A stretch of DNA of 64,000 nt from Acidobacteriota bacterium (GTDB lineage: Bacteria; Acidobacteriota; Terriglobia; Acidiferrales; UBA7541). A model generated the notes under the pieces. The model was not told the DNA's origin. It worked only from the letters and a program-made list of their open reading frames with translations, and searched no databases. Shown here in pieces: positions 53,651 through 62,014 of this stretch. The stretch is from contig JABCZR010000001.1 of assembly GCA_013289585.1 (NCBI GenBank), forward strand, positions 434,001 to 498,000. Reading direction: 5' to 3'. Made by a program: the position numbers and the translations under genes. The first letter of the stretch is position 1. Each line of letters opens with the position of its first letter.

Positions 53651-54681
53651 CGCGGGCCTCCGCTCGCCACAACGCGCTCCGCGCGGCTAGCTTCGTGCTT
53701 CCGCGCTTCCGCAATCAGGAAATCCGCAAGACGCGCGTAAGGATTGAATCCCACTACGCGCACCGGATCCGCCACGAAATTCGACAGCGCATTCACGTCG
53801 TAATAAAGCTGCCGCCCCGTGCACTCATCCACTACATATTCGATGCCGCCGACTTCGACGCCCGCGAGTTCCACAATCCGCTCGACGTCTTCAATCACTT
53901 GCCGCGGCGCGTCGTAGCCTTCGACCTTCATGCCGCTCTTCGGCGCGTCCACCGGGCAAGCGATGCGCGTCAATTCTTCCCCCCGTGTGTTCTGGCAAAT
54001 GTCCGCCGGACACAAGTTGTAACTCTCGCCGGTAATGTGAATCTGGATGGCATAGAGGAATTTCCCGCCAAGCACTTCAACGCGCGTGATGATTCCATCC
54101 CGCGCCGTGAATGCTTCCTGCACCAGCGCCGTGGAATCAATGCCAAAGTAGAGCCGGTTCGCCTCCACCGCCGCGCGTAACTCCGCCGGCGAATTAAACC
54201 GCTCAATCCCCGCCCCGCTCCCCCCGATATTCGGCTTGATCACCACCGGAAATCCAATAGACTCCGCCGCGGCCAATGCCTGCGATGGATGATTGATCAC
54301 CCGCGCCTTTGGATAAGGCAAACCGAGCGTCTCCAGATTCGTCAGCTGCAACGCTTTCGAAATCTCGTGGCTAAAACACTTGTACCCGTTCACCACGCGC
54401 ACGCCTTTTCCTTCGAGATGCGCAAGATAGTTCAGCGTATAAAAAATCCCGTGCCCCAGCCCGCGCTGCCACGCCGATGGGCTCATGCGATTGAACAGCA
54501 GCGAGTAGTCCAGTTCCGGCGAAGACACATCGTAGTTGTGGTGCCGCGCATCCATCTTCAGCCACGGCACGCCGCGCTCATCCATTTGCTGGAACAGCGG
54601 CCGGAACCAGTCCGGATGTTCGTAGTAAATCGCAATCGGCTTTTCCAGCCCGTTATGGTTTTCCTGGATCGGATTGTTCAT
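53647..54681 (-). CDS. ATP-grasp ligase (RimK / glutathione synthetase-like)
   Basis: A 344-aa ATP-grasp protein. The N-terminal domain (IAIYYEHPDWFRPLFQQMDE ... DYSLLFNRMSPSAWQRG) precedes the grasp core: GFPVVIKPNIGGSGAGIERF with the nucleotide-binding Lys and Gly loop, then DVNALSNFVADPVRVVGFNP with the Mg-binding DVNA motif. Typically these enzymes form a peptide-like bond by acyl-phosphate chemistry. Coupled to the LLM oxidoreductase by a 4-nt overlap. No peptide precursor or transporter is adjacent. A biosynthetic role is inferred. Confidence 0.87.
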   Translation of the reverse strand: MNNPIQENHNGLEKPIAIYYEHPDWFRPLFQQMDERGVPWLKMDARHHNYDVSSPELDYSLLFNRMSPSAWQRGLGHGIFYTLNYLAHLEGKGVRVVNGYKCFSHEISKALQLTNLETLGLPYPKARVINHPSQALAAAESIGFPVVIKPNIGGSGAGIERFNSPAELRAAVEANRLYFGIDSTALVQEAFTARDGIITRVEVLGGKFLYAIQIHITGESYNLCPADICQNTRGEELTRIACPVDAPKSGMKVEGYDAPRQVIEDVERIVELAGVEVGGIEYVVDECTGRQLYYDVNALSNFVADPVRVVGFNPYARLADFLIAEARKHEASRAERVVASGGPR

Positions 54682-54793
54682 GAATCCTCAATCTTCAATG
54701 TTCCTGTTGCAGAGCACCTTCAAAGCGAGCGCTCACTCGCGGAGATGCAGCGGCTCTCCCGTCAGCTGGATAAGAACTCCCAGATCTTCCATT

Positions 54794-55564
54794 TTATTCC
54801 CTTCCGAGCAAATCGGGGCGATTCCGGCGCGTTTTCTCGATCGCCGCCGCACGCCGCCACTTCGCCACTTCCGCGTGGTTTCCGCCAATCAGCACGTCCG
54901 GAACACTCCAGCCGCGGTACTCCGCCGGCCGGGTGTAATGCGGAAAATCAAGCAGCATGGAATTTCTAAACCCGGACTCGTCACTCGGCGCTGCCGTTGG
55001 AGGGAACGGCCGAGCTTCGCGGAAGGATTCATTCTGCGAAGACGCTTCGTTCCCCAGCGCGCCCGGGATGAGCCGCGTCACGGCATCGATCACCAGCATC
55101 GCCGGCAGCTCGCCGCCACTAAGCACGAAATTTCCGATGGAAATCTCTTCGGTGGCCAGGTGCTCCGCCACGCGCTCGTCCACACCTTCATAGCGCCCAG
55201 AAATAAAAATCATGCGCTCGAGCAGAGCGTAGCGCCGCGCGGTCTCCTGATCAAATAATTTTCCCGCAGCGGACATCAGTACGATTGCCGTTTTTGGTTC
55301 GTGCGCCGTCGGCCCTGTCGCGTCTCCTACGTTGCGCCCAAGAAGCGACTCCACCGCTTCGAACAGCGGCTCCGGTTTCAGCACCATGCCTTCGCCGCCG
55401 CCGAACGGCCGGTCATCCACCGTGCGATGCCGATCTTTGGTGAACACGCGCAGGTCCTGCACGCTCACCTCGACGAGCCCCGTTTCTCTCGCGCGCCGAA
55501 GTATCCCGTGATCGAGCGGCCCGGCAAAGAACTCCGGAAAAATCGTAATGAGGTCAAAGCGCAT
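54794..55564 (-). CDS. trmD: tRNA (guanine37-N1)-methyltransferase
   Basis: A 256-aa SPOUT enzyme methylating G37 in tRNA. The ATG at 55564 (MRFDLITIFPEFF) is the family start. DDRPFGGGEGMVLKPEP, LMSAAGKLFDQ, FISGRYEGVDERV, EEISIGNFVLSGGELPAMLVID and PHYTRPAEYRG are all conserved, including the knot glycine-rich region and the catalytic Asp region. It belongs to the rpsP-khpA-rimM-trmD-rplS set but stands alone here, with foreign genes on both sides. Confidence 0.96.
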   Translation of the reverse strand: MRFDLITIFPEFFAGPLDHGILRRARETGLVEVSVQDLRVFTKDRHRTVDDRPFGGGEGMVLKPEPLFEAVESLLGRNVGDATGPTAHEPKTAIVLMSAAGKLFDQETARRYALLERMIFISGRYEGVDERVAEHLATEEISIGNFVLSGGELPAMLVIDAVTRLIPGALGNEASSQNESFREARPFPPTAAPSDESGFRNSMLLDFPHYTRPAEYRGWSVPDVLIGGNHAEVAKWRRAAAIEKTRRNRPDLLGRE

Positions 55565-55725
55565 CTCCCGCAAGTGTAGCAAACGGAAGCCGGGCTTCGA
55601 ACTTGGCCGGGAGGAAGGCAGTTGGTGGGAAGTGAATTATTGTCCTTGGAGTGGTGCTACGTTTTGCCGGTCACACGAGTGCGAAGACTCGAAGCCGAGT
55701 AAACCATCGGCAAGATTGGGGCTGC
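55565..55725. other. Intergenic region between trmD and the Cys/His mini-protein
   Basis: About 160 bp holding the upstream region of trmD. No gene, hairpin or promoter that I can support. Confidence 0.4.
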
Positions 55726-55911
55726 TCAGGCTCGAGGGCTACGATGGATTCTTTTCGTTTCAACGGCCTCTGCCGCCGAAAGTTTCCGGTCCACGTGTGG
55801 TTCGGAGCGCAAGCCACCAGAGTGAAGCAAACAGCGCTTTCCCGAATCGACCCCACATGTTGGACAGGGTACGGAGAGGAATAGTGCTGGCGTCAAGTCT
55901 TTCATCCGCAT
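55726..55911 (-). CDS. Small Cys/His-rich protein (acidobacterial type)
   Basis: About 61 aa from the ATG at 55911 (MRMKDLTPALFLSVPCPTCG). A CPTC pair and a later C plus two His (RCLLHSGGLRSEPHVDRK) suggest a zinc-finger-like metal site. I recall similar 'CPTCG...GLR-EPH-DRK' mini-proteins from Acidobacteria. A start at 55929 (TTG) is also possible. Same strand as trmD and the radical SAM gene. Function unknown; the coding call rests on motif match. Confidence 0.55.
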   Translation of the reverse strand: MRMKDLTPALFLSVPCPTCGVDSGKRCLLHSGGLRSEPHVDRKLSAAEAVETKRIHRSPRA

Positions 55912-56061
55912 CGGGACAGAGTGCGACAAGAAACGCCAGATATCTGTTCAAATTGGAACACTTTTCGCGACGACCTTAAATAGTTCGGATTAAGTGAGAG
56001 AAAGTAGAGAATACTTTGCTGCGGCAAACGCCCTTCCAACAAATTAACGGACTTTTCAGAA

Positions 56062-57117
56062 TCAATTCCTTCTTGCTTCAGGTGCGCTGCATTGTTCCTG
56101 ATCCGATCCCAAAATTGGAAACGGAACTTTAGGTTGATTTTTCTCGCGCCGTTTCGCTCGCCTCTGCCCAATCTTTACGGAAGCGGTGAAAATTGCCCCG
56201 ACGGGGACGACGCCACCCCATTTGTGCGCCGCAATTGCTGCCAGCCCCATCGATGCGATGCATCCGCAGGATTGGCAATCGGGGCGCCCGCCAAATTGAC
56301 AGGGAGTAATCAGCGTCTGCAGATCCGCCGACAGCGTCTTGGTTGTGAGTGCAAAAACACATTCTTCGGGTGAATGCGGCGGCGAAGAAAATTGCCGGAT
56401 CAGCCCCTCCTGCATGTCCAGCTTGGGATATTTCTTACGCAATTCGAGCATGTCGGCAACCGCCTGCGCGCGCTCACCAGGTGTGAGCATCTCCGGCAAG
56501 TTATCTCCAACCTGCGGCGTAAACAGGCTGAACCACACTTTTTTGATTTCCGGGCGCGGCGTCCAGAATTTCAGGAATTCTTCCAGGTATCCCGGGCGCT
56601 TCATCATCTGGCCCGTGACCGTGCAATGGATGGTCACGCACTGACCAACAATATTTTTCAAGATGCGTTCGTAAGTGGCTGGCGCGCGCCGCACGTCGTG
56701 TTCCGGTTGCAACCCGTCTATGGACACCACGACATACAGATTCTTCAGGTTGGCCCATGTCGGACTCATCGGGCGGAACGCGCTGGTAACAATTTGCACG
56801 TGGATTCCGCGGCTCAATAGCGGTGGAATCATCTGCTCCAGCTCGCGGTAGCGGACCAGCGGGTCACCGCCGACAATCGACAGGTGCAACGGCTTCAGGC
56901 GGTCCACAACTTCCAGGACGCCATCCACCAGGGCTTGGCCCTTGCGATCGTTCAAGTCACGCAAGGTCTTTCCGCCGCCGAGGTGCGCAGCGTCGTAGGC
57001 GTAGCAGCCCGGACATTGCAAAGGGCATTCTCGGGTAATTTCGATCGAAAGCGACGGGTGTTCGCCCTTAAGAATCTTTCCCCATGCTTGAATAATCTGA
57101 GCAGCGTGCACAGCCAA
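56062..57117 (-). CDS. Radical SAM protein with C-terminal Cys-rich region
   Basis: A 351-aa enzyme. The [4Fe-4S]-SAM motif is Cys31-Cys35-Cys38 (CPLQCPGC), followed by SIVGGDPL and IVTSAFRPMSP typical of the core barrel. The C-terminal region has Cys in PEECVFAL, TPCQFGG, PDCQSCGCIAS and may bind an auxiliary cluster, as in SPASM-like enzymes. The frame begins at a TTG (57117) with a GTG two codons on. No peptide precursor is adjacent. It sits between trmD and the GH44 gene. Substrate unknown. Confidence 0.88.
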   Translation of the reverse strand: MAVHAAQIIQAWGKILKGEHPSLSIEITRECPLQCPGCYAYDAAHLGGGKTLRDLNDRKGQALVDGVLEVVDRLKPLHLSIVGGDPLVRYRELEQMIPPLLSRGIHVQIVTSAFRPMSPTWANLKNLYVVVSIDGLQPEHDVRRAPATYERILKNIVGQCVTIHCTVTGQMMKRPGYLEEFLKFWTPRPEIKKVWFSLFTPQVGDNLPEMLTPGERAQAVADMLELRKKYPKLDMQEGLIRQFSSPPHSPEECVFALTTKTLSADLQTLITPCQFGGRPDCQSCGCIASMGLAAIAAHKWGGVVPVGAIFTASVKIGQRRAKRREKNQPKVPFPILGSDQEQCSAPEARRN

Positions 57118-57253
57118 TAGTCCTTACCAAGAGGGTGTCATTCAAAGTATGCGCCCCCTGCCGTTCGATGTCACGCAGGGCTCCCTGCTCCCCGCCGCAT
57201 TTTCCTAGTCTCTATCCCCGTCGTTCGAACGGAGTGGAGTAAGTCCACATAAC

Positions 57254-57268
57254 TGACACAAAGTGTCA
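57254..57268. promoter_or_regulatory. Candidate operator palindrome, divergent radical SAM / GH44
   Basis: TGACAC and its inverted copy with a 3-nt AAA spacer lie in the 258-bp gap between the two divergent genes. This may be the binding site for a regulator of either gene; no regulator is adjacent. Inverted repeats this short arise by chance, so the call is tentative. Confidence 0.35.
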
Positions 57269-57375
57269 TGGCCCAATTCTGTTCCTTCGAACAGCTTGTT
57301 CCCCCCCGGCCACATTCGTACCCTTGCAGTTGAGAATAAGGGCTCACATCTCCTCCGCCGCGCGGGAGTTACCTG

Positions 57376-59886
57376 ATGGCGTTGCGAACTCTCTCAAACA
57401 GACACCATCGCTTGTGGCTCGTGAGTTTGCTTGCGGTCAATCTGGCAGGCTGCGTCGGCTATGGTGGCGGGAGCAACACCAAACCCGGGGGCGGGTCCGC
57501 CCCCGCGGCACCCACGGGTCTTTCGGCAACGGCCGCGAATGCGCAGGTGAATCTTAGCTGGAGCGCGAGCTCCGGCGCCTCCGCTTACTACGTCAAACGC
57601 TCCACGACGAGTGGCGGCCCCTACACACAAATCGCCGCGCCCATCGCAACAAATTATTCCGACAATAACCTGTCCAATGGCACAAAGTATTTCTACGTCG
57701 TTTCGGCCTACAACTCCTACGGACAGAGCTCCAATTCCGCGGAAGTCGGCGCCACACCTGCCGCGCCCGCAACGCCGCCCGCTGCTCCCACAGGACTACA
57801 AGCTGCTGGCGGCAACGCCCAAGTCAGCCTGACGTGGACCGCCAGCACGGGCGCAACGAGCTACCATGTGAAACGCTCCACCACCAGCGGCAGCGGCTAC
57901 GCGCAAATCGCTGCTCCGACTGCGGCAAATTTCACCGACACAACGGTGACTAACGGCACCACGTACTTCTACGTCGTCTCCGCGCTGAATGCCATCGGCG
58001 AAAGCGCCAACTCCGCGCAAGCGAATGCGACGCCCGTTGCACCCGCAACGCCGCCCGCTGCTCCCACAGGATTACAAGCAACCGGCGGGAATGCTCAAGT
58101 CAGCCTGACGTGGACCGCCAGCACGGGCGCAACGAGCTACCATGTGAAACGCTCCACCACCAGCGGCAGCGGCTACGCTCAAATCTCTGCTCCCACCGCT
58201 GCGAACTACACCGATACGATTGTGACCAACGGCACTACGTACTTCTACGTTGTGTCCGCGCTGAATGCCGTCGGCGAAAGCGCCAACTCCGCGCAAGCCA
58301 CAGCCACACCCGCCAACGTCGCAGCCGATGTGACCATCACCATCGACCCAACAAAATCCAAGCCCATTTCCCCGTACATTTACGGGATGAATTTCTATAA
58401 TGGAGTGACCGGCGCGCCACCGCATTTGACCTTCGATCGCGACGGCGGCAACCGCTGGACCGCCTACAATTGGGAGACCAACGCCTCCAACGCCGGCAGC
58501 GACTATATCTACGACAATGACAACTACCTGAGCAGTAGCACCGTTCCCGCCGAGGCCGTGCGCAGCTTTATCGCCGCGGATCAGAATGCGGGCCTCGCAA
58601 GTCTCATTACCGTGCAGCTCCAGGGCCTGGTTTCCGCTGATGAGAATGGTCCCGTCAGCGTCGCCAATCCTCCCGACCTGACGCGCTTCAAGACCGTCGT
58701 CGACAAAAAGAGCACCGTCTCCAGCACTCCTTTCACGGTCAATCCACCCACGACGGATGCCAACGTCTACATGGACGAATTCGTATGGGCCCTCGACCAG
58801 AAATTCACCGGCCTGCGGATCTTCGGCACGAACCCAACGCACCCGACTTTTTTGAGCCTGGACAATGAACCGGAACTCTGGAATTCCACGCATCTGGAAG
58901 TGCAGGGACACAATCCCGTTACCTCCGACAACTACATCACCAAGACCATCAATCTTTCGAAAGCCTTGAAAGATCAGTTCCCCAATGTTCTGATCTTCGG
59001 CCCCGTTCACTACGGATTCCAGGGTATCTACAATTGGCAAGGCGAGCTGAGCGCCACACCATCCGGCGCCAACTGGTTCCCGGATAAATACCTCCAGGCC
59101 CTGAAGACCGCTTCCACTGCCTATGGAAAACCTCTAGTGGACGTCTACGACTTCCATTGGTACGCGGAGGATTACGATTCGAACGGCACGCGCATCCTGA
59201 ATCTCACCAGCACGACTCTCACCGACGCGCAGATCCAGCTCATCGTTCAAAGTCCGCGCAACCTCTGGGATCCCACGTTCACCGACAGTGGAAACAGCAA
59301 CCCGTGGATTTACCAGGAACTGGGCGGCACACCCATCAACATCCTCGGCCGCCTCCAGGCCAAGATCAACACCGAAAACCCCGGCATGAAAATTTCCGTT
59401 ACGGAGTACGAGAGCGGTGGCTGGAACCACATCGCCGGAACCATCGCGCAGGCCGACAACCTTGGAATTTTTGGAGCCCAGGGCGTTTTCGCCGCCAGCT
59501 TCTGGCCGCCGAACGGCACCTACTCCTACGCGTTGGCGGGATTCCGAGCCTTCCGCGGTTTCGATGGCGCCAGCGCCAGCTTCGGCGACACCTCGCTCCA
59601 GGCGAATTCCAGCAATGTTGCGAATGTAGTTGTTTACGCGAGCCTGGACAGCGCCACGCCGGGCCGCGTCGTCCTCGTGGCCATCAATCGTTCGAACGCC
59701 GCTAAAGTTACCGCCATCAATGGCCAGGCGCTCTCGGGCACCGCGCATCTCTATCAGATGACGGCAAGCACCACCGCGGGACAATCCATCGTCCAGCCCG
59801 TCTCGATTGGAACGATGGCGGCAAGCGGCTCGGCGCTAACGATCACACTTCCGGCCTATAGCGTGACGACCATCGATGTCAGGTGA
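57376..59886 (+). CDS. GH44-type glycoside hydrolase lipoprotein with three FN3 domains
   Basis: An 836-aa lipoprotein. The signal peptide ends in a lipobox (LAGC) near residue 26. Three fibronectin type III domains follow (about 47-130, 135-225, 227-315), the last two nearly identical even in DNA (276-bp period). The catalytic domain (about 318-836) opens DVTITIDPTKSKPISPYIYG. It has SLDNEPELW, the likely Glu acid/base, and ISVTEYESGGWNHIAG, the likely Glu nucleophile, as in family 44 (xyloglucanase/cellulase). It presumably attacks beta-glucans at the cell surface. Inserted between rimM and trmD in opposite orientation. Confidence 0.9.
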   Translation: MALRTLSNRHHRLWLVSLLAVNLAGCVGYGGGSNTKPGGGSAPAAPTGLSATAANAQVNLSWSASSGASAYYVKRSTTSGGPYTQIAAPIATNYSDNNLSNGTKYFYVVSAYNSYGQSSNSAEVGATPAAPATPPAAPTGLQAAGGNAQVSLTWTASTGATSYHVKRSTTSGSGYAQIAAPTAANFTDTTVTNGTTYFYVVSALNAIGESANSAQANATPVAPATPPAAPTGLQATGGNAQVSLTWTASTGATSYHVKRSTTSGSGYAQISAPTAANYTDTIVTNGTTYFYVVSALNAVGESANSAQATATPANVAADVTITIDPTKSKPISPYIYGMNFYNGVTGAPPHLTFDRDGGNRWTAYNWETNASNAGSDYIYDNDNYLSSSTVPAEAVRSFIAADQNAGLASLITVQLQGLVSADENGPVSVANPPDLTRFKTVVDKKSTVSSTPFTVNPPTTDANVYMDEFVWALDQKFTGLRIFGTNPTHPTFLSLDNEPELWNSTHLEVQGHNPVTSDNYITKTINLSKALKDQFPNVLIFGPVHYGFQGIYNWQGELSATPSGANWFPDKYLQALKTASTAYGKPLVDVYDFHWYAEDYDSNGTRILNLTSTTLTDAQIQLIVQSPRNLWDPTFTDSGNSNPWIYQELGGTPINILGRLQAKINTENPGMKISVTEYESGGWNHIAGTIAQADNLGIFGAQGVFAASFWPPNGTYSYALAGFRAFRGFDGASASFGDTSLQANSSNVANVVVYASLDSATPGRVVLVAINRSNAAKVTAINGQALSGTAHLYQMTASTTAGQSIVQPVSIGTMAASGSALTITLPAYSVTTIDVR
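57766..58317 (+). repeat. Two near-identical 276-bp tandem repeats (FN3 units)
   Basis: DNA beginning CCCGCAACGCCGCCCGCTGC recurs at 57766 and 58042, a period of 276 nt (92 codons), with most positions identical. They encode the second and third FN3 domains and indicate recent duplication or gene conversion. Confidence 0.8.
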
Positions 59887-59920
59887 GTTTAGGGCGGAAG
59901 ATATTTCTCGTTTGATCCGT

Positions 59921-60535
59921 TCAGGATTCCGGCTGATTCAGGTCGCGAAGACCTTCCGGCAAAACCACGTCAATCCGCCGCGCTGCGGTATCGATCCTGG
60001 TACAGATATCCACTGCCAACGGAATCAGGAGATCACCTTGAGATGTCTCGACTTCCAGCAGTGGTGTCCCGGGGAAATCTTCGCCGGGAATCTGCACATC
60101 GCGCACCGTCCCGAGCAGTGACGGAACTTCGCCAAGAGAACACGGCGAGGACGCAACAACCGGCGTTGCAGCAGGATTCTCGAATACCGAACATCCAATC
60201 AAATCCGACACAAAATACTGCCCAGCGGGAAGCGTAACGCGCTGTTCGAATGGCAAGAGCACTTCCATCCCGCGATACTTTTCCGCTTCGGAAATCGAAT
60301 TAACGCCTTCGAAATGAAAAACCGCCTGTCCTCGATGGTTCTGGCTCAGCCAGCAGTTTTTCACCGCGACCTGGCGCGGGTCCATCTTGCCTCCGGCAGG
60401 CCCGACAAAAACTTCCTTTAGTTTTGTGAGTCGTTCCGGAAAGTCTGTCAGCAGTTCCGCGGCAACTTCGCCTTTATTTCCGCGCGCCCGCAGAATGCGC
60501 GCCACCAGCACCCACCGTGGAGTTTCAAGGCTCAA
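59921..60535 (-). CDS. rimM: Ribosome maturation factor RimM
   Basis: A 204-aa 30S assembly factor. The N-terminal RimM domain has VLVARILRARGNKGEVAAELL and HFEGVNSISEAEKYRGMEVLL. The C-terminal PRC barrel has YFVSDLIGCSVFEN, LGTVRDVQIPG and LLIPLAVDICTRIDTAARRI. The C-terminal VVLPEGL is the typical end. The start is a TTG at 60535, without a clear ribosome site. khpA and rpsP lie upstream on the same strand. trmD, normally next, is 4.4 kb away. Confidence 0.93.
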   Translation of the reverse strand: MSLETPRWVLVARILRARGNKGEVAAELLTDFPERLTKLKEVFVGPAGGKMDPRQVAVKNCWLSQNHRGQAVFHFEGVNSISEAEKYRGMEVLLPFEQRVTLPAGQYFVSDLIGCSVFENPAATPVVASSPCSLGEVPSLLGTVRDVQIPGEDFPGTPLLEVETSQGDLLIPLAVDICTRIDTAARRIDVVLPEGLRDLNQPES

Positions 60536-60584
60536 GGTTTAGCAGAACCGAATACTTGGATTGGGGAGTATGACCGCAAGGAAG

Positions 60585-60818
60585 TCAATCTTCGAGGATT
60601 TCCAACGTGTAACGCTTCCGGTGTTTCATGCCCGCCGCACCCAGCAGCGTTCGAATGGCCTTGGCCGTACGACCCTGCCGGCCGATCACTTTCCCCAAGT
60701 CCTCCGGATGCACCTTTAGCTCCAGCACAGTGACCTGTGCTCCTTCGCCGGACTTCACCTGTACTTCCTCGGGATGATCCACGAGCGCCCGGGCAATGGT
60801 TTCAACTAGCTCTTTCAT
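60585..60818 (-). CDS. khpA: KH-domain RNA-binding protein KhpA
   Basis: A 77-aa protein with one KH domain. The GxxG-like loop is [17 protein letters not shown]. KhpA binds RNA, often with KhpB, and affects cell size and translation. It lies between rpsP and rimM, its usual place. Confidence 0.94.
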   Translation of the reverse strand: MKELVETIARALVDHPEEVQVKSGEGAQVTVLELKVHPEDLGKVIGRQGRTAKAIRTLLGAAGMKHRKRYTLEILED

Positions 60819-60875
60819 TGGGCACCTGGGAATCGCGTCCCAGCCCAGCCGGGACGCGCAACTTTCAGGAAGGCT

Positions 60876-61121
60876 TTATGGCTTCGCGATCTTTTGCAGC
60901 TTCAGAAAGCTCCGCACGGTATCGCTCGGTTGTGCGCCCTGCCCGAGCCAATACTGGATGCGTGCAGCGTCCAGCTTGATCTCCGCCGGCTTCTTCAGCG
61001 GATCATAGGTGCCCACCGCTTCCTTCACGCGGCCGTCGCGCGGCCTAGTCCGCTCAATCACCACCACGCGGTAAAAGGGCTTTTTCTTCTTGCCAATTCT
61101 CGCCAAACGAATCGTTAACAC
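60876..61121 (-). CDS. rpsP: 30S ribosomal protein S16
   Basis: An 81-aa protein; the GTG at 61121 is preceded by AGGAGG about 10 nt upstream and matches the family start VLTIRLARIGKKKKPFYRVV. The frame extends 15 codons further upstream. RDGRVKEAVGTYDPLKKPAE and ARIQYWLGQGAQPSDTV are conserved. It leads the rpsP-khpA-rimM set. Confidence 0.95.
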   Translation of the reverse strand: MLTIRLARIGKKKKPFYRVVVIERTRPRDGRVKEAVGTYDPLKKPAEIKLDAARIQYWLGQGAQPSDTVRSFLKLQKIAKP

Positions 61122-61230
61122 TAAGTCAGTCCTCCTGAACCCATCTATTCTAGCCTGCCTCACCACTCCACGCCAAACAAACTATCAGCCCGGGCTTTGC
61201 GGCCAGGCAGTTATGAACCGGGAAGACCGC

Positions 61231-61263
61231 AAAAAGGAAGCTCCCGGCCGTGGGCCGGGAGCT
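61231..61263 (-). terminator. Intrinsic terminator, minus strand
   Basis: A perfect 11-bp stem (AGCTCCCGGCC and inverted copy, 3-nt loop) with an A-rich left flank, after the secreted repeat-protein gene and before rpsP on the minus strand. Confidence 0.75.
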
Positions 61264-61348
61264 CTCTCCACGCAATACGCAATTCACAGAGGAACTGCCC
61301 TGTTGCCTATGGTTCCCTTAATTTCGCTCACTTGCAGCTTGTGAGGAA

Positions 61349-62014
61349 CTAGTTGTTTCGTCCGTTTGTATCTCGAAATCCCTGTTTGTATCCGTCCCGG
61401 TAAGCGCGCAGGTCGTTCGGGTCGTTGGGTTGCTGGTGATCGCTGCGGCCTGCGCCGGTCTGACGATCGCTTTGGCCATCGCGCAAACCCTGCTCGAAAT
61501 AATTCACGCTAACGGGGCGTTCGGTCGGCTGGTTCGTTGGAATGTTCCGGTATCCGTGTTTGTAACCGTCGCGGTAGGCGAGGCGGTCATCGGAATCGTT
61601 TGGTTGCTGGTGGTCGGTGCGGCTCCCGCCGTACTGGCGATCGTGCTGGCCGTCGCGCAATCCTTGCTCGAAATATTCCATGGTCCTGCTCTGTTCGTTC
61701 CGTTGATTGGTTGGAATGTTTCGGTAGCCATGTTTGTAGCCGTCGCGATAGGCGCTGAGGTCATTGGCATCCCGAGGTTGCCGGTGATCGCTGCGGTTGC
61801 CGCCATACTGGCGGTCGTGCTGGCCGTCCTGCAAGCCCTGCTGGAAAAACCAGCGGGGTCCATGTTCGTTTTCGTTGCGGTCCTGGTCCTGGTGGCGATC
61901 CTGGTCCTGGCCTTGCTGCGCGGGAACCCCGGCAGAAAGACTGGACGTGCCGAACCCGGTGAAGGCCATTCCGAGTGCCAACACCCATACTGACTGCTTT
62001 AAATTTCGATTCAT
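61349..62014 (-). CDS. Secreted protein with three tandem repeats (EQGLRDGQ-DRQ-G)
   Basis: A 221-aa exported protein; ATG at 62014 is preceded by GGAGAGACA, while the open frame runs 64 codons further upstream. The signal peptide ends about residue 28. An Asp/Gln/Arg-rich linker follows. Three repeats of about 50 residues follow, each with FEQGLRDGQ, DRQYGG, DHQQPND and YRDGYKHGYRNIPTN motifs. Composition is Gln, Asp, Arg and Gly-rich, hydrophilic, with no recognised fold. Function unknown. A terminator lies downstream. Confidence 0.75.
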   Translation of the reverse strand: MNRNLKQSVWVLALGMAFTGFGTSSLSAGVPAQQGQDQDRHQDQDRNENEHGPRWFFQQGLQDGQHDRQYGGNRSDHRQPRDANDLSAYRDGYKHGYRNIPTNQRNEQSRTMEYFEQGLRDGQHDRQYGGSRTDHQQPNDSDDRLAYRDGYKHGYRNIPTNQPTERPVSVNYFEQGLRDGQSDRQTGAGRSDHQQPNDPNDLRAYRDGYKQGFRDTNGRNN

